A DNA stretch of 64,000 bases from Blastococcus sp. PRF04-17 (GTDB lineage Bacteria; Actinomycetota; Actinomycetes; Mycobacteriales; Geodermatophilaceae): the NCBI RefSeq assembly GCF_023016265.1, contig NZ_CP095412.1, positions 1,240,001 to 1,304,000 on the forward strand, written 5' to 3'. The first letter of the stretch is position 1. Each line of letters opens with the position of its first letter. Made by a program: the position numbers and the translations under genes. The notes below the pieces were generated by a model. That model worked only from the letters and a program-made list of their open reading frames with translations. It was not told where the DNA came from and searched no databases. Below are positions 31,000 to 39,093 of this stretch, one piece after another.

Positions 31000-31815
31000 G
31001 TGGCCGACCCCACCGCCGTCATGCCCGGCGCCGAGCCGTTCGCCTTCCCCGGAGGTGGGCCGTCGGGAGAGGTTCCGGACGGGCGCACCGGCGTGCTGCT
31101 CGTCCACGGGTTCACCGGCACGCCGATGAGCATGCGGCCATGGGGCGAGCACCTCGCGGCGGAGGGTTTCGCCGTCCGCTGCCCGCTGCTGCCCGGCCAC
31201 GGCACCCGCTGGCAGGACTGCAACGCCAGCACGCACGACCAGTGGACGGCGACCGTCGAGGAGGCCTTCGAGCAGCTCGCCGCCGACTGCGACCGGGTCT
31301 TCGTCGCGGGCCTGTCGATGGGCGGCACACTGGCCACGCGCCTGGCCGAGGTGCGCGCGGACGACGTCGCGGGCCTGGTGCTGGTCAACCCCGCGCTGCT
31401 CACCCAGCGGCTGGACGCCAAGCTCCTGCCCGTGCTCGCCCGGATCACGCCCAGCTGGGCGCCGATCGCCAGCGACATCAAGAAGCCGGGCGTCACCGAG
31501 CTCGCGTACCCGAAGCTCCCGACCCGGGCGATGATGCAGCTGCGGTCGCTGTGGTCGGCCACCCGCGCGGACCTGGCGAAGGTGACCGCGCCGACGCTGG
31601 TCTTCACCAGCGCCGAGGACCACGTCGTCGAGCCGGTCAACTCCTCGATCCTGCTGGCCAACATCTCCAGCACCGACACCACGCACGTCGTCCTCGAGGA
31701 CAGCTACCACGTCGCCACCCTGGACAACGACGCCCCGCGCATCTTCGCCCGGTCCACGGAGTGGATCCGGGAGCACGTGGCGGCCAGGGAGACACCTCCC
31801 GCGGAGACCCGGTGA
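31000..31815 (+). CDS. Carboxylesterase / monoacylglycerol lipase-like alpha/beta hydrolase
   Basis: This 271-residue cytosolic esterase related to Est30-type carboxylesterases has VLLVHGFTGTPMSMRPW (oxyanion HGF), LPGHGTRWQD, the nucleophile elbow GLSMGG, the acid in SAEDHVVEP and the His in EDSYHVATLDND. GTG 31000 follows GAGGAGGAC. It overlaps the next gene by 4 bases and faces away from the acyltransferase gene, so the two face outward from 30875-30999. It probably trims acyl esters; the substrate is unknown. Confidence 0.9.
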   Translation: MADPTAVMPGAEPFAFPGGGPSGEVPDGRTGVLLVHGFTGTPMSMRPWGEHLAAEGFAVRCPLLPGHGTRWQDCNASTHDQWTATVEEAFEQLAADCDRVFVAGLSMGGTLATRLAEVRADDVAGLVLVNPALLTQRLDAKLLPVLARITPSWAPIASDIKKPGVTELAYPKLPTRAMMQLRSLWSATRADLAKVTAPTLVFTSAEDHVVEPVNSSILLANISSTDTTHVVLEDSYHVATLDNDAPRIFARSTEWIREHVAARETPPAETR

Positions 31816-32492
31816 CCGCCCGGCGCGGTCGCGGCCGGCTCGACAACGGTCTGGACGCCGCGCTCTGGAGCCCCGTGGGCGACGTCGACCCGCGGGTCGG
31901 CGAACACCTGCTCGACCTGCTGCAGGCGGTCGGCATCGCGGCGTACCTCGAACCGTCGGCGGACGTGGGCGAGTACACCCGCACCGTCTTCCTGCCCAGC
32001 CCGCCGGCGGACCGGCTGTTCGTCGACCGCGCCCGCCGCGTGGAGGCGCGTGCGCTGGTGGACGAGCACGCACCGCGCACCGACCACGCGCCCCTGCCGG
32101 AGCCGGCGACCGCCCGCCGCGAGATCGACGAGGACGCCGAGTGGGCCCGCATCGTGTCGGCCTTCGAGGCGGAGCACGGGCGCCCGCCGGTCGACGACGA
32201 GCCGTCGGACACGCCGGCGCCGGTGCCGCACGAGACGCCGATCCTCGACCTGCCGGAGGAGCACTTCGAGCCCCCGCCGCCGCCTCCGCTGCCCGCCCCT
32301 GCACCGGCGTCGCTCTACGCGGTGCTGCTCGTGCTCGCCGGCGTCGTGCTGATCGGTGCGCCGGGTCTCCTGCGGCTCTCGGCCGACGTGGGGCTGCTCG
32401 TCGGCGTGGTGGCGATCGCCGGTGGCGTCGCGATGCTGGTCTCGCGGATGCGCGAGCGGTCCGACGACGGCGACGACGGCGCGGTGGTCTGA
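31812..32492 (+). CDS. Hypothetical protein with two C-terminal membrane spans (DUF308-like)
   Basis: The 226-residue protein has an acidic, proline-rich cytosolic part (residues 1-165, with HFEPPPPPPLPAPAPAS) and two close membrane spans (LYAVLLVLAGVVLIGAPGLL and VGLLVGVVAIAGGVAMLVS). A short polar tail of mostly Asp ends it. The N-terminal segment, ALWSPVGDVDPRVGEHLLDL, is conserved in actinobacterial homologues as I recall. GTG 31812 overlaps the esterase stop. No function is known. Confidence 0.75.
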   Translation: MTARRGRGRLDNGLDAALWSPVGDVDPRVGEHLLDLLQAVGIAAYLEPSADVGEYTRTVFLPSPPADRLFVDRARRVEARALVDEHAPRTDHAPLPEPATARREIDEDAEWARIVSAFEAEHGRPPVDDEPSDTPAPVPHETPILDLPEEHFEPPPPPPLPAPAPASLYAVLLVLAGVVLIGAPGLLRLSADVGLLVGVVAIAGGVAMLVSRMRERSDDGDDGAVV

Positions 32493-32495
32493 CGG

Positions 32496-32989
32496 GTGCC
32501 CGCGCCCTCGTCGGCGCCGGAACTGCACGCACCGCACGGGATCCGGCTCTCCTCGACGCCGAGGCCCGGGGCTGGGCCCGCACGTACTCGTTCGCCGGGC
32601 GGACGACGTGGTCGCTCACCGACTCCCGTCGCGCCGAGAACGAGCGACAGCTGGCGGCCGAGCTCGACGCGGCCGGGGCACGACAGGTAGCAGCCGAGGC
32701 GCATGCGGCCTTCCTGCCGCTCAACCGCAGGTCCGGCACCGTGTGCACGAAGTGGCAGATCCGGCCGACAGCGGTGGATCGCATGGCGGCCAACGACCAC
32801 ACCGACTGGGGCTGGGACGAGCAGGTGCTGCGCAGTCTCGCCTCGCTCGGCGACGGCCTCGACCGCGCACTCACCCCGCTCGCGGAGGCGCTCCCCCGCT
32901 TCGACGCACACGTCGACCGGTACCGCGCCGCGCTCGCTCGGCATCGAGCGTGGGGCCGAGGAGGGAACCGGTTAGCCTGCGGCGCGTGA
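32496..32989 (+). CDS. Conserved hypothetical protein, start region frameshifted
   Basis: A strongly conserved-looking stretch (TYSFAGRTTWSLTDSRRAEN, AAFLPLNRRSGTVCTKWQIR, ANDHTDWGWDEQVL) is in a frame with no start codon ahead of it. GTG 32496, 3 bases after the previous stop, opens a frame one base out. A missing base somewhere in 32500-32570 would join them into about 164 residues. It is soluble, rich in Trp and Arg, and unknown in function. Its end overlaps the start of the next gene by 4 bases. Confidence 0.65.
32973..32985 (+). promoter_or_regulatory. -10 box of leaderless promoter for the TIGR00300 gene
   Basis: TAGCCT (32973-32978) is 7 nt before GTG 32986. It lies inside the last codons of the upstream gene. 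Confidence 0.55.
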
Positions 32990-34230
32990 GCCCCGCTTCC
33001 CACACCGCGACCGTGACCGTGACCGGCCATCTGATGGACACGGGCATTCTCGCCCGCATCCTGGACGACGTCCTCGAGTACGGCGGCGACTACCGGATCG
33101 AGAGCCTCGACCTCGGCCGCGAGCACGAGGACGAGTCGCGCGCGCTGATCGCGGTCAGCGCCGAGGGGGCCGAGCACCTCGACCGGATCCTGATGCGGGT
33201 CCAGATCCACGGCGCGAACCCCGTCGACCCGGGCACCGCCACCACCCGGCCGGCGCCCGCCGACGGCGTCTTCCCCGACGACTTCTACTCGACGACCAAC
33301 CTCGAGACGTTCGTCCGGCTGGACCGCGAGTGGCTGCGGGTACAGCAGCCCGAGATGGACTGCGGCCTGGTGGTCACCGAAGGCGCCGACGGTCCGACGG
33401 TCCGCACGGTGCCGGTCAGCGACGTGCGGGTCGGCGACGCGGTGGTCTGCGGCGCCCACGGCGTGCGCGTGGAGCTGCCGCCGTCGGCGCCCCGCGGCGA
33501 GGAGGACGACTTCGGGTTCATGTCGTCGGCGGTGTCCAGCGAGAAGCCGCAGGCGCTGCTGGTCCGTCAGATCGCCGACCGCATGCGCGAGGTCAAGGCC
33601 GAGGGCAAGCGGATCCTCTGGGTCGGCGGGCCGGCCGTCGTCCACACGGGTGCCGCGCCGGCGATGGTCCGGCTGGTGCGCGCCGGCTACGTCGACGTCC
33701 TCTTCGCCGGCAACGCGCTGGCCACCCACGACATCGAGTCGTCGCTGTTCGGCACCTCGCTCGGTGTCGATCTGGCGAAGGGCTCGGGCGTGCCGCACGG
33801 GCACGAGCACCACATCCGGGCGATCAACACCATCCGCGCGGCGGGTTCGATCGCGAAGGCGGTCGAGTCCGGCGTCCTCACCGGCGGCGTCATGCATGCC
33901 ATGGTCGAGGCGGGCAAGCCGTTCGTCCTCGTGGGCTCCGTGCGGGACGACGGCCCCCTGCCCGACGTCCACACCGACGTCATCGAGGGCCAGCGGGCGA
34001 TGCGCGCGCAACTTCCGGACGTGGGTTTCGCGATCATGGTGGCGACGATGCTGCACTCGATCGCGACCGGGAACATCTTGCCGGCGTCGGTGCCGCTGGT
34101 CAGCGTCGACATCAACCCCGCGACGGTGACCAAGCTGGCCGACCGCGGCAGCGCCCAGGCGATGGGCATCATCACCGACATCGGCCTGTTCCTGGAGCAG
34201 CTGGCCCGGGAGCTGGCGCCGGAGGACTAA
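32986..34230 (+). CDS. TIGR00300 / LOR-SDH conserved-region family protein (possible ornithine cyclodeaminase)
   Basis: This 414-residue protein belongs to the TIGR00300 family (lysine-oxoglutarate reductase/saccharopine dehydrogenase conserved region); an archaeal member was reported to be an ornithine cyclodeaminase. It opens TVTVTGHLMDTGILARILDD and has FYSTTNLETFVR, a nucleotide-binding region RILWVGGPAVVHTGA, LFAGNALATHDIESSLFGTS and PLVSVDINPATVTKLADRGS. The assignment to a reaction is an inference. GTG 32986 is set by the leaderless promoter. Its TAA overlaps the TAG of the convergent kinase gene. Confidence 0.8.
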   Translation: MSPASHTATVTVTGHLMDTGILARILDDVLEYGGDYRIESLDLGREHEDESRALIAVSAEGAEHLDRILMRVQIHGANPVDPGTATTRPAPADGVFPDDFYSTTNLETFVRLDREWLRVQQPEMDCGLVVTEGADGPTVRTVPVSDVRVGDAVVCGAHGVRVELPPSAPRGEEDDFGFMSSAVSSEKPQALLVRQIADRMREVKAEGKRILWVGGPAVVHTGAAPAMVRLVRAGYVDVLFAGNALATHDIESSLFGTSLGVDLAKGSGVPHGHEHHIRAINTIRAAGSIAKAVESGVLTGGVMHAMVEAGKPFVLVGSVRDDGPLPDVHTDVIEGQRAMRAQLPDVGFAIMVATMLHSIATGNILPASVPLVSVDINPATVTKLADRGSAQAMGIITDIGLFLEQLARELAPED

Positions 34231-35216
34231 GCCTCCCCCTCGGCCACCGCCTGCCGCACCAGGTCCGCCGCGCCCACCAGGCCGGCCTGCGGGCCGAGCT
34301 CGGCGACGACGACCCGCGGTCCGGGCCGGAAGCCCCGTCCGGGCAGGGCCCGGGCCAGCCGCTGCCGGGCGGGGTCGAGCACCATGTCGCCGAGCTGGCT
34401 GACCGCGCCGCCGATCACTACCACCTCGGGGTCGAGGATCGCGGCGAGGTCGGCGATGCCCTGCCCGAGCCAGACGCCCACCTCCGTCACCAGCTCGAGC
34501 GCGAGCGAGTCCCCGTCCGCCGCGGCGCGGGCGACGTCCTCACCGGTGAGGCGGTCGGCCTGGCCGTCGACGCGTTCGAGCAGCCGGCCGGCCGCGGCGG
34601 GCGACGTGTGGGCCACCTCCCGGGCGGTCTGGCCCAGGGCGTTGCCGCTGGCGTACTGCTCCCAGCAGCCGCGGTTGCCGCAGGCGCACAGCCGGCCGTC
34701 CGGGACGACGCGCATGTGACCCCACTCCCCGGCCACGCCGTGCGAGCCGCGCCGGAGCCGGCCGTCGAGGACGATGCCGCCACCGATGCCGGTGCCCAGC
34801 GTGATCACCAGCGCCAGATCGGCGCCCCGGGCCGCCCCGTAGCGGTACTCCGCCCACGCGGCGGCGTCGGCGTCGTTGCCCACCCAGAGCGGGCGCTGCA
34901 GCCGGACGGCGAGGTCCTTGCGCAGTGTCGAGTTGCGCCAGGCCAGATGCGGGCTGAACAGCACCGTGTCGCCGGTGCGGTCGAACCAGCCGGCCGCCCC
35001 GACACCGACGCCCACGAGGTCGCCGTCGTGGGCGGCCGCCAGCTCGTCGACGACCGCGGCGATGGCGTCCTCCGTCTGGCGGACCGACGAGCCCGGGGTG
35101 GCCCGGCGCGCGGTGGCCAGCACCGTCCCGTCGGGAGCGACGACGCCGCCGGCCACCTTGGTGCCGCCGATGTCGATGCCGAGCGCCGCCGACCCGGCGG
35201 CCCCGGGGTCGGTCAC
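34227..35216 (-). CDS. ROK family glucokinase
   Basis: This 329-residue protein phosphorylates glucose with ATP. It has the phosphate-binding GIDIGGTKVAGGVV, the substrate WVGNDADAAAWAEYRYG, LGTGIGGGIV, the ROK signature with the zinc-site residues HMRVVPDGRLCACGNRGCWE, and VVIGGAVSQLGD. GTG 35216 overlaps the previous stop (GTGA). It is coupled to the Rv2183c/Rv2184c-like genes rather than to sugar transport genes. Confidence 0.92.
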   Translation of the reverse strand: MTDPGAAGSAALGIDIGGTKVAGGVVAPDGTVLATARRATPGSSVRQTEDAIAAVVDELAAAHDGDLVGVGVGAAGWFDRTGDTVLFSPHLAWRNSTLRKDLAVRLQRPLWVGNDADAAAWAEYRYGAARGADLALVITLGTGIGGGIVLDGRLRRGSHGVAGEWGHMRVVPDGRLCACGNRGCWEQYASGNALGQTAREVAHTSPAAAGRLLERVDGQADRLTGEDVARAAADGDSLALELVTEVGVWLGQGIADLAAILDPEVVVIGGAVSQLGDMVLDPARQRLARALPGRGFRPGPRVVVAELGPQAGLVGAADLVRQAVAEGEA

Positions 35217-35518
35217 GCGATCTCGATCTGCTGCACCGGCGGCGGCGGTTGGGCCTCGTCGGCGTCGGCTGCCGGATCCTCCGGTGCGTGCGCGGGTGCA
35301 GCGGCCTCGGCGAAGCTCCGCAAGGCCGTGGAGGTGGCGGTGAGCAGGTCCGCGAGCGCCTCGGTGACGTCGGGCCGCTCGCCGCGGACGACGGCCGCCG
35401 CCTTGCACACCGGGCACCACTGGCAGTCCGACGCATGGGTCCCGTCGGTCGCGTCACCGCTGCGCAGCAGGTCCAGCAGCCGTCGCGCCTGGTCGATCCA
35501 GTCGGTTCCGGGATTCAT
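35213..35518 (-). CDS. Conserved hypothetical protein (Rv2183c position)
   Basis: This 101-residue protein begins with an amphipathic helix (DWIDQARRLLDLLR) and carries a CxxC pair in SDCQWCPVCKAAAVVRGE, which may bind a metal or be redox-active. It ends in a Pro/Ala/Asp-rich tail. It lies between the glucokinase and the ArsA-like ATPase, with 4-base overlaps on both sides. The same place in M. tuberculosis holds Rv2183c. The role is unknown. Confidence 0.78.
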   Translation of the reverse strand: MNPGTDWIDQARRLLDLLRSGDATDGTHASDCQWCPVCKAAAVVRGERPDVTEALADLLTATSTALRSFAEAAAPAHAPEDPAADADEAQPPPPVQQIEIA

Positions 35519-36663
35519 GGGGTCCTTCCCTCAGCGGCGAGGAGGTCGGCGGGCCAGAGCTGTGGATCCGGGCGGAAGCCCACCACGAGACGGGCGGCGG
35601 CCGTGCCGGGGTCGGCGAGGCGTCCACCGGTGACCTCGCACCGGCGCAGTAGCGAGTCCAGGCGCAGCGACCGGCGCGTGCCCGCCGCGGTGAGGACCAG
35701 GTCGTCCTGCCAGCGGGTGAGCTCGACGGCGGAGCGCTCGGCGAACGGCAGCGGCACGGTCAGCTGCCAGGCGCCCGCGCGTCGTTCGGCGGCAGGCGGC
35801 GCGGGCGACGACGGAATGGGCGGCTCGAACCCGTCGAGCAGGGCGGCGATCCCCGCGACGTCGCTCGGCATGGTGGCGACCTCGGGCACCTGGTGGACGG
35901 GCGCGATCCCGGCGAGCTCGCCCAGGACGGCGTCCTGCTCGGTGCCGCGGGCGGTGGCCCACTCCCCCGCCCCGTCGAGCGGGAACACCCGGACGAGGAC
36001 GGCGTCGGTGCGCAGCCCGTGCAGCCCCAGCGCGGTCGCCGCCGTCCGCAGCACGGGCACCGACGACCGCCGCGCCAGGGCAACCACGCAGACCGAGGTC
36101 GCCGTCGGGTCGGCCATGCGGTCGGCGGCCAGCAGCCCCTCCACGGCGGGGACGGCGGCGAGCGCGGCGTCGACCGGGCCACGGCGGACGGTTCCCGAGG
36201 CGACCGCGGCGGTCCGCACGGCGGCGAGCGCCCGCATGCCCGGCGGCATCACCTGCTCCAGCCACCAGCGCAGCGCGGCGGGCAGCCCGACCAGTCGCGT
36301 GGCGGCGTCCACCGGCCCGGCGTCGACCACCACGAGGTCGGCATCGGCCCGCGCGAGCTCGGCGAAGACGGCGACCTCGGCCGATCCGGGCAGCGGCACG
36401 ACCGACGAGGACGGCGGCAGCGTCAACTGCGGCAGCGCCGCGGCGACCGGCCCCGCCGCCGTGGCCCACAGGCGCTCGACCGCCTGCTGCTCGTCGACGA
36501 CCCTCACGTCGAGGCCGGTCACCGTCCCCAGGTCGTCGACCTGCGGCACCTGCCGGGTGAGCAGCAGGGTGCGCCGACCGGCCCGGGCGGCGCGCAGGGC
36601 GGCCGCGCAGGCGAGCGTCGACGTCCCGGCACCTCCCGGGCCGGTCACCAGCAGAGTTCGCAC
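35515..36663 (-). CDS. ArsA-like ATPase family protein with degenerate P-loop (Rv2184c-like)
   Basis: The 382-residue protein has the ArsA/GET3/MinD fold, with an N-terminal VTGPGGAGTSTLACAAALRA that replaces the usual KGGVGKST. Both the signature Lys and the P-loop Lys are missing (P and T). The Asp in DADLVVVDAGP (switch region) is kept. The C-terminal third carries a beta-rich ArsA HSP20-like domain (WQLTVPLPFAERSAVELTRW). This suggests weak or no ATP hydrolysis, although I recall a similar GPGG(A/S)G(R/T)T in other actinobacteria. The next gene is 7 bases away. It is the counterpart of Rv2184c. Confidence 0.85.
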   Translation of the reverse strand: MRTLLVTGPGGAGTSTLACAAALRAARAGRRTLLLTRQVPQVDDLGTVTGLDVRVVDEQQAVERLWATAAGPVAAALPQLTLPPSSSVVPLPGSAEVAVFAELARADADLVVVDAGPVDAATRLVGLPAALRWWLEQVMPPGMRALAAVRTAAVASGTVRRGPVDAALAAVPAVEGLLAADRMADPTATSVCVVALARRSSVPVLRTAATALGLHGLRTDAVLVRVFPLDGAGEWATARGTEQDAVLGELAGIAPVHQVPEVATMPSDVAGIAALLDGFEPPIPSSPAPPAAERRAGAWQLTVPLPFAERSAVELTRWQDDLVLTAAGTRRSLRLDSLLRRCEVTGGRLADPGTAAARLVVGFRPDPQLWPADLLAAEGRTP

Positions 36664-36670
36664 CGGCGCG

Positions 36671-37102
36671 TCAGCCCTCGACGCGCTTCTTGAGCTCCTT
36701 GAGCGCGGTGTCGAGGATGACCTTCTCCGCCTTGCGCTTCATCATGCCCAGCAGCGGGATCTTCGTGTCGATGGTGATCGTGTAGGTCACCTCGGTGCGC
36801 CCGTCGGTCTCGCGCAACGCGTAGGAGCCGTCCTGGCGCTTCATCAGCTGGCTGGAGACCAGCGACCAGGACACCGCCCGGTCGCCGTCCCAGCTGTAGT
36901 CGAGCACGTAGTCGTCGGTGATCGCACCGGCGTCGAGGACGAAGTGCACGCGGCGGGCCCGGCCATCCGCGCCCTCCTCGAGGACCTCGACCTTCTTGGC
37001 GGCGGCGACCCACTGCGGGTAGGAGGGGAAGTCGGCGATCACCGCCATGACGTCGGCCGCGGGCGCATCGACGGTGATCGACTGGGTGGACTGCTCGGCC
37101 AT
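36671..37102 (-). CDS. SRPBCC family protein (polyketide cyclase/dehydrase-like, Rv2185c-like)
   Basis: This 143-residue START/Bet v1-fold protein probably binds a hydrophobic ligand. It has the family opening QSITVDAPAADVMAVIADF, PSYPQWVAAAKKVEVLEEG, and a C-terminal helix LDTALKELKKRVEG. ATG 37102 is set by a TAGCCT box 7 nt upstream, so it is leaderless. It is the first gene of a minus-strand operon with the ArsA-like, Rv2183c-like and glucokinase genes. Its positional counterpart is Rv2185c. Confidence 0.88.
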   Translation of the reverse strand: MAEQSTQSITVDAPAADVMAVIADFPSYPQWVAAAKKVEVLEEGADGRARRVHFVLDAGAITDDYVLDYSWDGDRAVSWSLVSSQLMKRQDGSYALRETDGRTEVTYTITIDTKIPLLGMMKRKAEKVILDTALKELKKRVEG

Positions 37103-37109
37103 GGGCAGC

Positions 37110-37115
37110 AGGCTA
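37110..37115 (-). promoter_or_regulatory. -10 box of leaderless SRPBCC-operon promoter
   Basis: TAGCCT on the minus strand, 7 nt before ATG 37102. Confidence 0.55.
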
Positions 37116-37157
37116 ACCGTTTCCGGTTGTTCAGCATGCCGATACCCGGGCTCTCTG

Positions 37158-37187
37158 CTACTCACGAGTAGGCGTTACGGCTAGATT
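37158..37187 (+). promoter_or_regulatory. Promoter and operator-like palindrome of the acyl-CoA synthetase gene
   Basis: A -10 box TAGATT (37182-37187) gives a leader of about 60 nt. Upstream, CTACTC-AC-GAGTAG (37158-37171) is a 6-bp inverted repeat of the TACT-N4-AGTA form used by several TetR-type regulators of fatty-acid genes. The regulator is unknown and the assignment is tentative. Confidence 0.45.
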
Positions 37188-37256
37188 CGTGGAGATGTCC
37201 CCGACCGGGGCTGCAGGCGACGGGGCCTGCGGGCGGCGGGGAGGAGAGGACCAGGC

Positions 37257-39050
37257 GTGCGCGAGTTCAGCGTTCCTGCGACCATCGAGGTGGGCCCCGA
37301 CGAGGCGCTCCCCGACCTGCTCGCCAAGAATGTCGCCGAGGTGGGCGACCAGACCGGCTTCCGCGTCCAGCGCAACGGCCAGTGGCAGGACGTCTCCTGG
37401 AAGGAGTTCGGCGACCAGGTCGCCGGCGTGGCCAAGGGCCTGATCGCCTCCGGGGTGGCGGCCGGGGACAGGGTCGCCCTGCAGGCCAAGACCCGCTACG
37501 AGTGGGCGGTCATCGACTTCGCCATCTGGACCGCCGGAGCCGCGACGGTCCCGATCTACGAGACCTCCAGCGCCGACCAGGTCGCCTGGATCCTGTCGGA
37601 CTCCGGCGCGACCGCGATCCTCGTCGAGAAGGACGAGCACGCCTCGGCCGTCGAGTCGGTGCGCGAGCAGGCCCCCGACCTGAAGTCGGTCTTCGTCATC
37701 GACGACGGCGCCGTCGACCAGTTGGTCGCGGCGGGCAAGGACGTGCCCGACAGCGAGCTCGAGGCCCGCCGCGCCACGCTCGACGCCGACAGCCTGGCCA
37801 CGCTCATCTACACCAGCGGCACGACCGGCCGGCCCAAGGGCTGCGAGCTCACGCACCGCAACTTCCTGTTCGAGATCGGCAACGGGATGAGCCTGCTCGG
37901 CCGGTTCCTCAACGTCGAGGGCTCGCTCCTGCTCTTCATCCCGATGGCGCACGTCCTGGCCCGCGTCATCCACGTCGGCGCGGTCAAGACGCGCACCGTG
38001 GTGGGCCACACGCCGGACGTGAAGAACCTGGTCGACGACCTCGGCGCCTTCAAGCCGACCTTCGTGCTCGCCGTTCCGCGCGTGTTCGAGAAGGTCTTCA
38101 ACTCCGCCAAGGCCAAGGCGGAGGGCGACGGCAAGGGCAAGATCTTCGACAAGGCCGCGCAGGTGGCCATCGACTGGTCGCGCGCCCAGGACACCGGCGG
38201 CGCGGGCCTCGCGCTGCGCGCCCAGCACGCCCTGTTCGACAAGCTCGTCTACGGCAAGCTCCGTGCCGCCCTCGGCGGCCGGTGCCTCGGCGCCATCTCC
38301 GGCGGTGCCCCGCTGGGCGAGCGGCTCGGTCACTTCTTCCGCGGCATCGGCGTCACCGTGTACGAGGGCTACGGCCTGACCGAGACCACCGCCGCCGCCT
38401 CGGTGAACCACGACGAGGCCCTGCGCATCGGCACCGTCGGCCGCCCCCTGCCCGGCGTGGACTTCCGGATCGCCGACGACGGCGAGGTGCTCATCCGTGG
38501 CGGCATCGTCATGCGGGGCTACTGGCGGAACGAGGAGGCGACCAAGGAGGCCATCGACTCCGAGGGCTTCTTCCACACCGGCGACCTCGGGGAGCTCGAC
38601 GGCGACGGCTTCCTCAAGATCACCGGGCGCAAGAAGGAGATCCTGGTGACCGCGGGCGGGAAGAACGTCGCCCCGGCCGTGCTCGAGGACCGCCTCCGGG
38701 CCCACCGGCTGGTCAGCCAGTGCATCGTCGTCGGCGACCAGCGGCCGTTCATCGCCGCCCTGGTGACCCTCGACGAGGAGGCGCTGCCCCAGTGGCTCGA
38801 GTCGAAGGGCAAGCCGGCCGACCAGAAGGCCGACCAGGTGCGCGAGGACCCGGAGCTGTTCGCCGAGATCGAGGCCGCGGTCAAGGAGGCCAACAAGGCG
38901 GTCTCGAACGCCGAGGCGATCAAGAAGTTCAAGATCCTCGGCACCGACTTCACCGAGGACAACGGAATGCTCACCCCGAGCTTGAAGCTCAAGCGCTCCG
39001 TCGTGATGAAGGAGTTCGACGCGGAGGTCGAGGGCCTCTACGCACGCTAG
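37257..39050 (+). CDS. Long-chain fatty acid-CoA ligase (fadD15-like AMP-binding protein)
   Basis: It activates fatty acids to acyl-CoA through an acyl-adenylate. The 597-residue protein has the AMP-binding P-loop TLIYTSGTTGRPKGCELTH, PMAHVLARVIHVGAV, GGAPLGERLG, YEGYGLTETT, and TGDLGELDGDGFLKITGRKK with the catalytic lysine near the end (LTPSLKLKR). GTG 37257 is chosen by GAGGAGAGGA upstream. It is the counterpart of Rv2187 (FadD15) and faces away from the SRPBCC operon. It probably feeds envelope lipids or beta-oxidation. Confidence 0.93.
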   Translation: MREFSVPATIEVGPDEALPDLLAKNVAEVGDQTGFRVQRNGQWQDVSWKEFGDQVAGVAKGLIASGVAAGDRVALQAKTRYEWAVIDFAIWTAGAATVPIYETSSADQVAWILSDSGATAILVEKDEHASAVESVREQAPDLKSVFVIDDGAVDQLVAAGKDVPDSELEARRATLDADSLATLIYTSGTTGRPKGCELTHRNFLFEIGNGMSLLGRFLNVEGSLLLFIPMAHVLARVIHVGAVKTRTVVGHTPDVKNLVDDLGAFKPTFVLAVPRVFEKVFNSAKAKAEGDGKGKIFDKAAQVAIDWSRAQDTGGAGLALRAQHALFDKLVYGKLRAALGGRCLGAISGGAPLGERLGHFFRGIGVTVYEGYGLTETTAAASVNHDEALRIGTVGRPLPGVDFRIADDGEVLIRGGIVMRGYWRNEEATKEAIDSEGFFHTGDLGELDGDGFLKITGRKKEILVTAGGKNVAPAVLEDRLRAHRLVSQCIVVGDQRPFIAALVTLDEEALPQWLESKGKPADQKADQVREDPELFAEIEAAVKEANKAVSNAEAIKKFKILGTDFTEDNGMLTPSLKLKRSVVMKEFDAEVEGLYAR

Positions 39051-39093
39051 GAACCGCCGCCGAGCCCCGTCCCGCCGTCGTGCGGGGCGGGGC

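Noticed and set aside
30709-34056. Very long open frame (1115 codons) on the minus strand
   Set aside because: It runs opposite to several well-supported genes (esterase, TIGR00300), is full of Arg and Pro, and matches no family. Shadow of high GC.
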